Positions 47,208-59,939 of a DNA stretch of 64,000 bases are shown one piece after another. The stretch is from Pelobates cultripes. Taxonomy: Eukaryota; Chordata; Amphibia; Anura; Pelobatidae. A program made the translations under genes and the position numbers. The notes beneath the pieces were generated by a model. The model was not told where the DNA came from. It saw only the letters and a program-made list of their open reading frames with translations, and did no database searches. The stretch spans positions 234,691,445 to 234,755,444 of the forward strand of contig OW240912.1 of assembly GCA_933207985.1 (NCBI GenBank), read 5' to 3'. Numbering within the stretch: position 1 is the stretch's first letter; every line of letters starts with the position of its first letter.

Positions 47208-48502
47208 TGTAGTGGATCTGGTGACTAGAGTCTGTTTATCACAGAGGGACAGCAAAAGGGGACTCTAAGCACGATAAACAATAAGATAAAATGATAAACT
47301 AGATGCATGCAGTTCCCATAGGGGCATAAGCATCATTACAACTAATTATATGGAAAGACATATACGGCTTAAAGGAACACTATAGCATTATGAATACAAC
47401 CCCCCACAAGTGTTGAAAACCCTTTAAAATACTTACCTTAATTGCAGCGCTGAGTTCTTTTAGTGGTGGCTTTGTCTCCTCCTCCAGCAGCGTCATGCCA
47501 ATGGAGGACTTAATGCTGTGCATGCATCAGAACTTCACCACAGAAAAACAAATAAGCTGACTATTTTTCTTGTATATAGGTGAAATCCAAAGGATAATCA
47601 AGTGTCTATAAGTATACTATATACATATTACTATTGCACTCCTCTATCTTTGTTTTTACCAGAGAGCTACTAGTTGCACAAAAAAAGGTGATCAGGACCT
47701 GACAGACAACAGCCAAGTTGTCAAACCGTTATTAGTTATTCAAAGAATGGATCCCAGATTATGCCATGGATATTACAGCCAGAACTGGGTGCACAAAAAG
47801 TCAGAACATGGACATGATTAATAACATCTAACAATTGGCATTTTAAAATATCAAGGTAGCAGACCTTATCGTCTTGTGTTTGTTTTCTTGTCCATTTATG
47901 CAGACCTGTTGGTATGCGGTACAACCCAACACACAAACATAGAGGTGAACTGACTAAGAAGGTATCAAAGAGAAAAATAAGATATTAGATGCATTTGTTA
48001 GACCTTAGAATGACAGTCAGAAATTAATACCTCTAAGAAGACAGAAGTATTGAATACACAAAGGCAGCAAACTAGTCAGGATACCAAAAAATGTATGCCA
48101 AGTCAAATCAGGTCACCAGAGAGAAGAATAGTCTAACACGCCAAGTCAGATAAACCAAATAGATAATACAACAATAATGTTTTTAAAGATCAATAAAACC
48201 AAGCAATGGCAATGAGTTTCAGGCGGTTTCTATATTATACATAATAAGATTACATTGTGATTCAACACTTCTTTGCACCTGAAGAGGCTAGTGTTCATCC
48301 AGTATGCACAACAGCCGTATTTACTTGTATAGAGTTTAGAAATAAGGAAGTAGTGTTCGAATGAGTATTGATCAGGAACCATCTAAGTAGTCATGAACAA
48401 TACCTGCAAGCATTGCAAGTTATCTCTGCATGTTCTTTTATACCTTAGTTAAGCTATAACTGTCCATTTTCTGTCATCTTTTGCAGACTTTCTCAAGGTT
48501 TA
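47208..48502. other. Unassigned DNA with a further MITE end
   Basis: TTAAAGGAACACTATAGCATT at 47369 is another copy of the MITE terminus; the rest of that copy is short or diverged. No exon recognised in this stretch. Confidence 0.45.
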
Positions 48503-48966
48503 AGCTAGACATGTGCAATTAGTTTCGTTCCGAATGCAAATTGGGCCGAATTTTGGAAATTTGGACATTCGGATGCTTCTTAATGTCCGAAGTGCCAAAT
48601 TTCGGAATGCCGAACTGAAGTGCTGAAGTGCTTTGGATTTCTGAAAATTGGCAAAACAGGAGAGGGTTGGGGTAGGATAGAGGTAGGGTTAGGTTTAGGG
48701 GTAGGGTTAGTGGTTGGAGTAGGGTTAGGGGTAGGGTTAGGAGTAGGTTTAGGGGTAGAGTTAGGTGTAGGGTTAGGGTAGGGTAACCCTAACCCTACCC
48801 TTAACCCTACCCTACTCCTAAACCAACCCTAACCTAACCCTAACCCTACCCCTAACCTAACCCTACCCCTAACCCTTCCTCACTTACCCAAAGTCCTGAA
48901 TTCCTTAAGTTCCAAAGTGCCAAAGTTCTGAATCGAACCAAATATTTTTCCCATGCACATCCCTAT
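48503..48966. mobile_element. Foldback element with telomere-like palindrome at its core
   Basis: The left arm (AGCTAGACATGTGCAATTAG..CATTCGGATGC..CGAAGTGCC) and the right arm (..CCAAAGTGCC..CCATGCACATCCCTATT) are imperfect inverted repeats. Between them lies a telomere-like array. A second copy of the family starts at position 1. Confidence 0.7.
48661..48885. repeat. Interstitial telomere-like repeats, head to head
   Basis: Degenerate units TAGGGTTAGG and TAGGGGTAGGGTTAG run to about 48785, where the sequence switches at GGGTAGGGTAACCCTAACCC to CCCTAACC units on the same strand. It is a palindrome of telomere-like repeat with many G4 and G3 runs. The vertebrate telomere repeat is TTAGGG; here the 6-mer is mixed with 7-mers and 6-mers lacking a T. 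Confidence 0.9.
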
Positions 48967-50990
48967 TGTGTGCCCATAATCACTCTAATAATCAAAAGGA
49001 ACCATTCCCTTCTGTTGTACCTCTTCCACTTTGGCCAACAGTTTGTCAGGGCCTGGGATCTATGACGTGTTAAAAAATAACATTGGTTAGCTTGGCAAAG
49101 GATATCGGCATCCTGATTAACTCATTCCAACCCACACTGCAGATGCTTAGCTGGATTGAGAGTTGGCTACGAGTAAGTTCACAGCAGTATTCATCAGATC
49201 TGTAAAGAAATTCTTGGACAATCACTTTGCTTGGGCTATTATCCTGATAATATTCTCCTTTCCCGCTACTGTAACGTACCGGACTAGTAACAATTAGCAG
49301 ATACAGTGAGTAGATGGATAGCGTTATCTGAATCATCTTTTGAACTTGGGACCACTGGCAACAGCTTTATTCCACTTAATTTCCATATTGTGATATAATT
49401 TATATTAAAATGGTACATTCACATTCATTTTTAAAGCCTTGAGAGTTAAAAGGCAATGGTAAAAAGGAAAAATATGCCTTTATGATTTAAATTAGGCTTC
49501 GTTTAAAAAAAGAGCAACCTATTTTATCTCCGCTAATGGGATATTAACACTGTGTAATAATTCCAAATTGAACATTTATTATTATTATTTTTTTAAACAT
49601 CATTTACATCATCATTTTATTTTCTGCTTTATGATTAGATCATTTGGCTTCTGATGGTATTATTTTAATGAGGTAGCTTCCATTAATTTACTATTTAAAT
49701 GGATGCGACTTAGGCCTTGTGCTGTGATCTGCTGCAGGGAAGAGAAGCCTGCTGAGAATACTTCCTGGACCTTGAAGCAGCACATTAATGAGGCACTTTC
49801 CTAATATGAGTGCACGTCAGGCTTATAATCAGAGCACAAGAGACACACAAACTGACAGATACATTCATTAATTTCATGAACTGCCATCTCTAATCTTCAT
49901 CCAAACACGATTCCCATTGGAGACTAACCATAGTGCTTATTAGCAAAAGAATACATTTAAAAAAAAAAAAAAAAAGCACAGATGACACAGAAAAATGCCT
50001 ACATTTCAATTTGTTTCACAGAGTGAATAGTTAGAAATGTACGCAGTGTGTTGATTGATATTGGTGTGTGCAGCTAATGTCACAACTGGAATCTGGATAT
50101 TAAGTTAACACGTCAAATGCCATAACAGACACAAGGAAGGTTTTATACTGTAAGAGCATGCAGGCACAAGGTACTCAGGTACCACTTTCTGAAATAAAAA
50201 CACACTATTAAACAAAATGTGTTTCCAGATCAATGTTTATTTGGATCACAAAGACATACCACAAATAGTTGTTCTTTTGAGGAATGGGGATGTTTTGTTA
50301 AGGGGATACTCAAAGCTCTATATTTAGTAGAGTAAGAATAAACAATATTGAAATAAGTATTCCATGATTTTGTGTATGCTAGTATATGTAAATTAACTCA
50401 TAGCCACATGTCACATATCGGGGGGTATGAAATATTGAAGGACAGATCTGTGATATGATATTGATGGATCAAATCTCTGCTTCTACTGACACTAGTTATA
50501 CTTTTTCACTAGGACAGGATAAATGGTAGGCATCTGGGATTAGAATGTTGACTTTGCCATCACAAGGTATTTAATTAAATCTATACCTTTCTGAAGGTGA
50601 ACTTGCCATCCACATGATTTGAAGATGACAGGCTGTCTTTATCAGATTATATCACTTGGCAGATGGATCGTAACACCTAAATGTTTTTAGTATGTATGAC
50701 ACAAGAAACACACCATGGTAGAAAAGAAAGTACAGGTGATACTCGTAAAATGCAATGTAAAAGGGGAAACTAATATATGAGATAGACACATTACATGCAA
50801 AGCAAGATAGTTCAAGCCGTGATTTGTCATAAGTGCGAATTTAATTTGCTAGCACTGTATTTAACCCTGTAACTTTCCATGACATGCTAAAACCTGCGGT
50901 GTTTTTGAAAGTTACAGGGTCAAATGTAATGCTTGATTTTCCGTTTTTTCACATTAAAATTTGATAGATTGGTTATGTTGCCTTTGAGAC
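48967..50990. other. Unassigned AT-rich DNA
   Basis: About 2 kb without a recognised exon. The minus-strand frame at 49070-49336 starts with a hydrophobic stretch (MIQITLSIYSLYLLIVT), but no family is recognised. A poly-A run lies near 49956-49975. Confidence 0.4.
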
Positions 50991-51265
50991 CATATGGTAG
51001 CCCAGGAATGAGAATTACCCCAATGATGGCATACCATTTTCAAAAGAAGACAACCCAAGGTATTGCAAATGGGGTATGTTCAGTCTTTTTTAGAAGTCAC
51101 TTAGTCACAAACACTGGCCAAAGTTAGCATTCATAATTGTTTTTTGCAATTTTTAACACACAATTAAATATAAATGCTAACTTTGGCCAGTGTTTGTGAC
51201 TACTAAAGTGGCTACTAAAAAAGACTGGACATACCCCATATTGAATACCCTGGGTTGTCTACTTT
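50991..51265. repeat. Foldback repeat with GGGGTATGT / ACATACCCC arms
   Basis: The left arm (about 51039-51131: ACAACCCAAGG..ATGGGGTATGTTCAGTC.., ..GTCACAAACACTGGCCAAAG) and right arm (51174-51262: CTTTGGCCAGTGTTTGTGAC.., ..GACTGGACATACCCCAT.., CCCTGGGTTGTC) are inverted copies around a 40-bp centre. Confidence 0.75.
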
Positions 51266-51275
51266 AAAAAAAATG

Positions 51276-51700
51276 TACGGGGGCATGGCTTGGACACGGA
51301 GCGAGCTGGACGCGTTTGCTTGAAGCTCTGCTCAGACCACACTGTAAACAGCTAACAAAGGCATGCAAATACACGGGAAAAGTCACACACCGACTCTCAC
51401 TGATACCCGGGGACATGGAGAAGAGACCGGTCAAAAAAACAAACCAAAAAAGGATCGGAGGGAGGAGCCTCAGTCGCGGAATACTTTTCGGCACCACGTG
51501 GCAGGACCGCAGGCTCACAAAATGGCGGGGACAACAACATGGATAATGCAGACACTTCGGCCCTAATAATACAGGGTGAAGCTATGCTACCAGCCACAGA
51601 CACAGCACGAATACTGCAAACACTGGCTGAAGTCAAGGCATACCTGGCCGGGGAAATAGTCCAATCCACAAAGGTTGGTACGCATCCAACAACGGGCATG
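51276..51700 (+). pseudogene. LINE-like 5' end with ORF1-like start
   Basis: It starts ACGGGGGCATGGCTTGGACACGG, like the 5' end of a frog L1-type element, by recollection. A lysine-rich segment follows (EKRPVKKTNQKRIGG in one frame, GQKNKPKKDRREE in another), then ILQTLAEVKAYLAGEIVQS (51539 frame), resembling the start of an ORF1 coiled coil. Frames shift repeatedly. No endonuclease or reverse transcriptase was recognised downstream. Confidence 0.4.
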
Positions 51701-53580
51701 GCCTGCCTTGCAAATAGGGGACTACGGAACGGGCCCACGATTGACTGTGGATCGAGGCAGCACTAGATGGACGCACCACCTGCCCATGCCCCGGGCATAT
51801 ATAATAGGGGCAAAGGACTTATATGGGACACTGGTGTCTGGGGGGAGGGGACGAAGATGGGAAAAAAAAAACACGGGGGGAAGAAAAAAAAAGGAAAACG
51901 GGGGGAACAAATTATATCAAAAAAGGGGAATCCATCTGTACATAGTTATCCACCACACACCACGGGAACGGGGACAGAGGTACGGAGGGGGTGAGACAAC
52001 ACAAGGTAGTCACAGTATATGTAACCTGATTGATAGCAGTAGTTATGGGGGCAGATAGATGGAGTGGTGACTGCCTACCAGCAAAACGTGGGAGCCTAAT
52101 CCTGTCACCTCCCACATGGCAGCGTACAAGACACAAAGGTACCATTAGCTACTTAGCACACCGGACCCACAACTTCTTGGCTGGGGTTATTCACAGACAG
52201 CACACGGGCACACCGGTCGCCATGGAAACGACACCAACATGTAGGCCCAAGGCTGCACTGGAACCAGGGATCTGTGGCCCACACCCTTTGGGAGGGGTTG
52301 CAGGGCCGCAGTGACGTAAAATGGTAACCCCAGGCACTTGTAGGAACACCGACACATCCTGGCTGGGAGGGGAGTCCCCCCGTGCAGACTCTCACACACT
52401 ACCAGGCAACCTCCATACCATCATGGCGAGGTACCCGAGCAGCTGCGTCTGCATTGAAGCACAAGGTGCAGGGCGGGAGGCCTGGATACCATTAAGGTGA
52501 CACCCAATACGCGTGGGCATAGACATACCATAAACCGGGCAAAGGAACAGACAGCCCCCACCTATACGGCCCACCTGCCACCCAGCCACGTTATTTAGAT
52601 ATAGGAGGGAACATACCCGGGGCAAGCACAGGGCCTTACCCGACTCCCCAGTGACAGGGTCCACACAGGGTAATAATACGAACTCACACAGATGAAAAAA
52701 AGGAAAGCACGATAGGTCCAAACCTATCTTTGAGTTGGGATCTGAGTACCCTAATGCAGACTACCCTATGCATTCTGCACACTGAAGGAGCAGACATCAT
52801 GCTCCCAGGCGATCGTAGGACGCCCATCCCCATTACTTTGGGCACAACGAGCACGACAGGAGCACTCGAAGGGACACCTAGTGCCCACGGAGGTGGATTC
52901 TCCCCCCCCCCTTTTTTAGAGACACTAATACGTAATACACACACTGGATACCACCGGGAGGGCACCCCTCACTCACAGATACCGACCCACCATTGCTTAG
53001 GAAAACGTGACACCATGCCTCGGAATTGGGTGGGGTTTCCAAAAGTTACAGCGGGAATATCGACGATAATCATATGCTAAACTGTTACTTTATCATTAAC
53101 ATGTTGTTACATTGCAGTATAATATATGTTTCTGTTATTGTTATATAAGGTTACGAACCCACGGGATAATCATTTTCAATTATACCTCATGGTTTCCTTC
53201 TGGGGGCCCCCAATCAAGGTACACTGCACGCTATACAGGCAACTAAAAGCTCACATGCTGTACCCCTGCGGGGAAAGGTTCCGGAGGGCCTCAAGCCACT
53301 CTCGTCCCTCCATCTCACTGGGAAGACCCGGTATTTTGCACGATTAAGCAACAGGGTAATATACGGTGTGGTCACCCCACACAGTACAGGACCCAACTAT
53401 CACATCCTCCAAAGTTACTTGGAGAATGGATCTAGGGACCACACCCCAAATTGGACTGGTGAGTAGTAAGTCCAGCCGACTACCTTTTTGTTTTTTGTAT
53501 TTTTATCCCTCCTATCCCCACTCCAATCCTCACCTCATACCCACTCCCTCCCACGCGACAAGTCTAACAAGAGACAGCAG
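51701..53580. repeat. G/C-rich LINE-like or unclassified repeat, no intact gene
   Basis: A 1.9-kb block of higher G+C than its surroundings, with poly-A/poly-G-rich stretches at 51868-51925. Many overlapping short frames on both strands show no recognisable domain. It may be the degraded remainder of the LINE that starts at 51276, with the coding part lost. Confidence 0.35.
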
Positions 53581-54960
53581 ACTTAAATGGAGCTGGAACT
53601 GACAGACAGGATGGCGGATCCCCAGACCATAGTAGGCATACATCCAGGCAACAAGCAAGCTGACATAGGACACCGCAGCTTTGCTGTCTGAGCGAATTTG
53701 TATCCATTTGGTCTTTAGAATATTCCTGAACTGCAGAAGAGTTCTGTAAATGGCACACAATTCCAGGAGATTGCATGACAATGTTGTTTCCTCCTTGGTC
53801 TACAGACCATGAGTAACTAGGTTTTGACAATGCGCTCCCCATCCTCGAGAACTCTGTTGTTAGCATTAACCAGTGAGGTTCTGTTAAAGGAAAACCTTGA
53901 GATACCTTGAGATACATTTTCTATAGAAACAGAACAAAAAAATGGTGGTTAGCGCTCTGTACAGTAAATAGTGACAACAGGTTTGTGCACAGTGTTCAAA
54001 AAAGTGCAGTAGTATACGTTTATACATACACTTTTAAATAAACTTTATCCAGAGGAGTTTCTATAAGACAAAATGACTCAGATGGGGCAGTATAGTCTGT
54101 TTAGGGTCCACACTGTGACTAAAATATTAATATAATAGGTCCATCCTACTCACATTTTCATGAGCCTGTGAAGAAAACTGTCTCAAGTAAATAGGCATAG
54201 GTAGGATGTAAAGGTGTAATTCCTCAGCTTCTGTGCAAACCTATTGTCACTATTTAGTGTATAGAGCGCTAACCACCATTTTTTTGTTCTGTTTTTATTG
54301 TAAGTATTGTGTGGAATTAAGTGGTTGATTCCACAGTGGTTTTTAGCAGCACTATCTTACACCACTGTAGCGCCAATTTACCACTATTTTTCCTTCTATA
54401 CATTTTCTATCCTTAGCCACCAGGTGAGATGGAACCTTACTGTTGGAAAAATTACCAAAGGCTTATTCAAATTCATTCTCTTCTTGTTGAATTGGCTTAT
54501 TAACGATATCTGTGGAACCTTTATACGTCATTGGGCCCACCTCCCAAGACTGATTTCGAATCCTAGGATGCCCAAGAGCTGCATATATTTTCTATCTGTA
54601 GCTGTGGCAACTGGGAAAGAAAGCTCAACAGACTGCCAATAGACCCTATTTCCCTGAGATAGGGAAACGGTGTCTTGGAGGGTGTTGAAATCTGCACCCA
54701 GAAACATTGTTGTTTGAATTGGTGTGAGGCTGCTCTTCTGAAAATGTATCAATCAGTCAAACTGCTTGAGCTATGCTATTACTAGATCCATTTGCACTTT
54801 TGCCCCCTGGAAATCTGAAGCTACCAACAGCATATTGTCTAGGTTGTGAAACAAAGTAATGTTCTGGTCTCTCATTGGTGCTATGAGAGCTACCAGGACC
54901 TTTGGTCAGCTGAGATCAAACTGTAGGACTTAAAATTAAAAATGATTCCCTCCTATTGCA
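53581..54960 (-). pseudogene. Second DIRS-like retrotransposon remnant (RT and RNase H)
   Basis: Minus strand 54890-54750 reads DNMLLVASDFQGAKVQ, matching the DIRS reverse transcriptase catalytic box, with the YLDD-type motif decayed to NLDN. 54752-54528 reads KSSLTPIQTTMFLGADF and YMQLLGILGFEISLGRWAQ (thumb region). 53781-53600 reads NLLELCAIYRTLLQFRN, IQIRSDSKAAVSY (RNase H). The order matches DIRS pol. Multiple frameshifts. A foldback MITE is inserted within it. Confidence 0.65.
53927..54296. mobile_element. MITE with about 65-bp inverted repeats inside the DIRS remnant
   Basis: AAACAGAACAAAAAAATGG..TTAGCGCTCTGTACAG..GTGACAACAGGTTTG at the left is mirrored by CAAACCTATTGTCAC..TATAGAGCGCTAACC..TTTTTTTGTTCTGTTT at the right. 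The interior is non-coding. It separates the DIRS RT and RNase H parts, so it inserted later. Confidence 0.8.
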
Positions 54961-55058
54961 AACCTGACAAAACATTTTTTTTTTTTAAATTCTTGTATTT
55001 GGGTAAGAAGACCTTGAACTCCTCAAACGTCTTTTTGATAGAGGTCTTCTAGGGTCTT

Positions 55059-55715
<657 letters not shown>

Positions 55716-56086
55716 GTATACCATATTGTCATAACCAAGGAATGCAGACAAGATCTTCTAAATGAAGCATTAAAGCTTTCACTTAACTTTTTTGCTTTTT
55801 TTACGTTTTATTGTATAGTATATTTATGTAGCTCAGAAATTCTTTGTTTGCTGAGCTGAATTCTTTGCTTTAAGCAAATATATTATCATATTATCCATGT
55901 GGAATCTGTAATTTGCATTTTGTCATTAAAGGAATGCTTTAGTCACCAGACCACTTATTCTCAACAAAGTAATCTAAATACCATGTCCACAACCAGATTA
56001 AGAGCCCATTGGGCCTGGAGCTGACAACTATCATGGGCCTAATTACATAATTTAATCAACAGAAAACACTAAAACAGTCATACCCA
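55716..56086. other. Non-coding DNA with a partial MITE
   Basis: ATTAAAGGAATGCTTTAGTCACC at about 55926 resembles the TTAA MITE terminus, and a CAACCAGATTAAGAGCCCATTGGGCC repeat follows. No exon recognised. Confidence 0.45.
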
Positions 56087-56840
56087 GGGACGTATTTGCC
56101 GTGAGGCAAACAAGGCATTTGCCATGGGCGGCAATTTCCAGGGGGCGGCAAAAAACGCTGCCCCCAAATGCCCAGGCAAATACCTTGTTAGCCTGGTGGC
56201 TAACAAACAATCCAGGCAGGCGGACGGCTAACAAAGAATCCATGCGGGTGGGCGGCGCTGGTGAGGGAGCACTGATTCTTAGTTAGCCGCCTACCTGCCT
56301 CCCTTCCTGTCGGAAGGGACCCCAAGACCACAGGTAAAAAAAAAATCCACCCAGCACTCCCAAAGGTAAGGAGTAATCGGTTAATGTTTGGGGAGGGCAG
56401 GGAAGGGGTGTCAGTGTATGTCTGGCTGTCCAGTGTGTGTATGTCTGTCAGTGTGTATCTGAGTGATTGTGTGTGTGTGTCTGGCTGTTAGTGTGTGTAT
56501 GTCAGTGTGTATGTCTTGCTGTCAGTGTGCGTCTGTGAGTGAATGTGTGTGTGTGTGGGTCCTTGAGTGTGTATGTGTCGGTCAGTGAGTGCATACGTCT
56601 GTCAGTGTGTGTGCGTCTGTCAGTGTGTGTCCAAGTAATAGTGTGTGTGTATGTCATTGTTTGTCAGTGTATATAAGAGTGTGTGTCTGTCAATGAGTGT
56701 ATGCCTCTGTCAGTGAGTGTGCATCTGTCAGTGAGTGAGCGTCTGTCAAAGTGCGGCCTTGACAGGAAGGGGTGGGGAAAATTTATGTGGGGGGGGGGGG
56801 GTTGCCCAAGCACCGTTCTGCCAGGATAGCCCAAATCCAT
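56087..56840. mobile_element. hAT-like element with GT-rich array
   Basis: It starts CAGGGACGTATTTGCCGTGAGG, a hAT-like terminus. A GC-rich part, an AGGTAAGGAG word at about 56365 and a GT-rich array (56410-56750) follow, and the right end is degraded near 56830. No transposase or target duplication identified. The modular layout matches the other hAT-like elements here. Confidence 0.45.
56410..56755. repeat. Degenerate GT-rich array
   Basis: Units of the form GTCTGTCAGTGTGTGTGTGT with irregular spacing. No coding content. Confidence 0.85.
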
Positions 56841-57094
56841 TGGTCATACCTTCAATTTGAGGTGTGCCAGGGAATCTCATTCTTTATAAGACTACACATA
56901 CTAATGATCTAGACCTCACAATTTATATCTCACCAAACCTACGCCAACAGCGTTCCAGGAAATAGGTTGTGGTGAGCGTGGTAAAAGGAGGTAAAATGAT
57001 GGAATAGTCCTGGACCTGCCTGTAAAGGGTGTGAGTGTGCCCGCAGAATTTCAGCCTAGCTGGGGCAGGCTCCTGCCAATCTTAGGCCAGACTA

Positions 57095-58089
57095 TGCACC
57101 AGCTATTTTAGCGTGAAGCATTTAAAGATGCACCGCTCACGCAACGAAAATAAACTGGCCTCCTCTCCATCTCCACTAACTTCCATACTGAGAAATAGGG
57201 CATTCCCCCCGGGTTTGGCAGCGAGGGATTTCACGAACATAGAAAAGGTGGGAATACAAAGGATCTGCCATATGTTTACACAGGGGCAACTAGTCACGTT
57301 CGAGCATTTGGCACAAACAGCACACCTCACCCCTTTCGACTTTTTCAGGTACATGCAAATTAGAGACTATGTCCAACAACCCCAGGTGCTACAGAGTGCC
57401 AGGAGTCCCCCAACCTTTTTCGAGAGGATGTGCCTTAAAGAAACCGCACAACGAGGCTTAATATCTACTATCTATATGCCTATATGCTCGGAAACACGGG
57501 AATAGGGATCTCTGGCTTACGCGGACGCCTGGGAAAGAGAGCTAGGGGAGGTTCTAGAGGGAATAGAGTGGAGAGAAATCTGGGAAGCTAACACCTCACT
57601 CTCCATATGCGTAACCCTCCAAGAACAGGCATATAAAACAATGTTTAGGTGGTACACCACACTCGTAAAATTATACAACATGAAACAAGCAACATCTGAT
57701 GTCTGCTGGAGAGGTTGTGGGTTTAAAGGAACATGTATTCACATGTGGTGGGAGTACACCCAAGCACAATCCTTTTGGGCCCAAGTATTCAACATGAGCA
57801 AATGCATATTCCACAGAGCACCAAGCCTAAACCCATGGACATACTTACTCAATAGGTCTGTAGAGGCTTGGACGAGGAGGGAACAGAAACTGATCCACAA
57901 GATCACCTTAGCCGCGAGGAGAGCAATAGCACAAACATGGTTACAAACCTCACTCCCTCCAATACAGAGGGTCATATCCAACATTAAAGAGGTATATCTT
58001 ATGGATAGATTGTCTGCTCGACTAAAAGGGACCATGGCCAGCGCTCTGTTAAGAGCCTCTGGCGGCTGCAGCTCCTCCCCTTCCCTGTA
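57095..58089 (+). pseudogene. Tx1/L1-like LINE, ORF2 C-terminal part with one stop
   Basis: One frame is open from about 57095 to 58090 except for a single in-frame TAG at 57503-57505. The first part includes FDFFRYMQIRDYVQQ, the second MFRWYTTLVKLYNMK, then CWRGCGFKGTCIHMWWEYTQ, the cysteine/histidine segment at the C-terminus of Tx1/L1 ORF2 proteins. The element is 5'-truncated (no reverse transcriptase catalytic blocks). With a single stop it is much less decayed than the L1-like remnant at 32870-34480. Confidence 0.75.
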
Positions 58090-58228
58090 GCGTGGCCGAG
58101 CTGCACTCCGGTCCGCGGTGGCCGGCCGGCCGGAGTGATAGGAAGGTGCACACTGAGTGTGCACTTCCTGTCAGTCCGGCCGGTTACAGGAAACAGAAGC
58201 TCCTGTTCCGCGCGGAGTTTCTGTTTCC
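58090..58228. repeat. G/C-rich palindromic sequence before the gap
   Basis: GGAAGTGCACACTCAGTGTGCACCTTCC-like inverted words surround about 58155 (AGGAAGGTGCACACTGAGTG / TGTGCACTTCCTGTC). GGCCGGCCGGCCGG and its partners lie outside. It resembles the G/C-rich arms of the hAT element at 8190-10325. The gap begins directly after it. Confidence 0.6.
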
Positions 58229-58328
58229 NNNNNNNNNNNNNNNNNNNNNNNNNNNNNNNNNNNNNNNNNNNNNNNNNNNNNNNNNNNNNNNNNNNNNNNN
58301 NNNNNNNNNNNNNNNNNNNNNNNNNNNN
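58229..58328. other. Assembly gap (100 N)
   Basis: Exactly 100 N between a G/C-rich palindrome and a CA-rich array. Confidence 0.98.
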
Positions 58329-58810
58329 ACACACACACAATGCATCCCTATACATACACAGAAACACAACATACTTCCCTTACACACAGAGAAACACACA
58401 ATGCATCCATTACACACACACACACAATGCAACCCTTACACACAAAGACAATGCATCCTTTGCACACATACACAGAAACAGACAATGCAAACCCGTACAC
58501 ACACATGCAAACACACACACTTCTTTTCTTACATACACACAAAAACACAATGCATCTCTTACACTCAATGCACACACATACAGACACACACCTTGCATCC
58601 CTTATGCATACAAACACAGATTCACACAATGCATCCCTTACACACAACCAGAAACACATAATACATCCCTTATACACAAATACACACTACTTCCACTACA
58701 CACAAACACACTACATCACCTGCACAAACTGGTAACCCTATACACTACATACCATAAGCACACATATTAGATCCTCTACAATAACACATCCCCTACACAC
58801 TCCACTCCCT
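58329..58810. repeat. CA-rich tandem array
   Basis: Irregular units such as ACACAATGCATCCCTTACACACA with variable CA content. Frames through it are artefacts. Confidence 0.85.
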
Positions 58811-59079
58811 GTGAGCGAACTCATGGGTGGAACTTATGAGTGGGCCTTATGGGCATACTCACCGTCAGGCCCTGGGGCCCAGACCCCAAAAAATGGAGCT
58901 GCTTCCTATTCTCCCAGAACATTGAATTTTGTGACCACAGTTGCAAACAGCCTCCAGAGATCCTGTTCTACACCAGACCAGTGGAGCCAAACTGCAGCCC
59001 ATCATCATCCTCATCTGCTTGTAAGTAGGCAATCTAGTATATTGTTAGTGACACTAATCTATAATGTACCTCACATTAA

Positions 59080-59150
59080 AGGGACACTATAGCTTAATGA
59101 AGTGGTTCTGGTGTCTATAGCTGGTCCCTGCAGGCTTTTTAATGTAAACA
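59080..59150. repeat. TTAA-type MITE terminus nested in the hAT-like element
   Basis: TTAAAGGGACACTATAGCTTAATG, then GAAGTGGTTCTGGTGTCTATAG, match the start of the family seen at 9155 and 61195. Confidence 0.6.
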
Positions 59151-59194
59151 CACACTGTGTGCAGCACTGGTGTTAGTTCATATGGGTAGGGCAT

Positions 59195-59419
59195 TAGTTG
59201 GACTGAAACATTGATTACATGCAAAGGCACATCTGCTTAAAATAAATCTGCACTTTTGTTTATTTTGAAGCCTATAAGTGCGCTTTTTACGTTGAAGTAC
59301 TTTTTAATTTTAAGTTATCTGTTCTAACTCTGTATCTGCACACTATGCTGGCGCGATGCATTATGGGGCTGGTAAATATTTTTTTTCCAGGGCTGCTTTT
59401 AATTCCCAGTCCGGCCCTG
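59195..59419. mobile_element. Inverted copy of the left end of the 8190 hAT element
   Basis: This 225-bp block is the reverse complement of about 8190-8425. It shares TTACATGCAAAGGCAC, AATAAATCTGCACTTTTG, GCGCTTTTTACGTTGAAGTA and ..AATTCCCAGTCCGGCCCTG, ending at 59419. It is therefore the end of a second, oppositely oriented member. With the CA-rich array and gap on its left it probably forms one element. The far end is not identified. Confidence 0.75.
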
Positions 59420-59429
59420 TGCACTAGTT

Positions 59430-59935
59430 TCAAGTGGGCTACTCTGAAAAACCTGGATGAGGTTCGAGGCATTTTTCTCACTGAGAAAAATCCAGAGTTG
59501 CATCTCTTTATCTAACATTGAACTTTGAAACATAACTTTCAAATGTATTATATGCACTATACAACAGCTAAATAACTATAAATACGTGTTTGGCATATTG
59601 GGTACACAGAAAAATAATCATGCTAAAGGTTTGCTAGGCAGCACTTAGGGATTTGGGTTGTTTCGTGTACCTATCGAAAGGAATGCTGTCTTAGAAAAAC
59701 CCAGTAACTTAAAAACACCCTACTGTAAAAAAATATATAATAATAAATCAACGTACAAACAAATACTGTGTAATAAATATGTCATGAAACTATGAAAATA
59801 CAAAAACATTACAGACATTTTTATATAACATTTAAATATAAAATAGTAATTTTTTAATTACATTTCTCACATGAATACCTGGTTGTATTTGCTGAGTAAA
59901 ATTTTAAAGCACTGACACTTATTGTTTTACTTTAG
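59430..59935. other. Unassigned AT-rich DNA
   Basis: No gene or repeat border recognised. Confidence 0.4.
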
Positions 59936-59939
59936 CTGC

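Noticed and set aside
48661..48885. True chromosome end or telomere fusion scar
   Set aside because: The array is short, degenerate, and symmetric inside a repeat whose arms recur elsewhere in the window. A mobile origin explains it better.
49070..49336. 88-aa minus-strand frame with a signal-peptide-like start
   Set aside because: The hydrophobic start alone is weak evidence. No splice signals or recognisable family.
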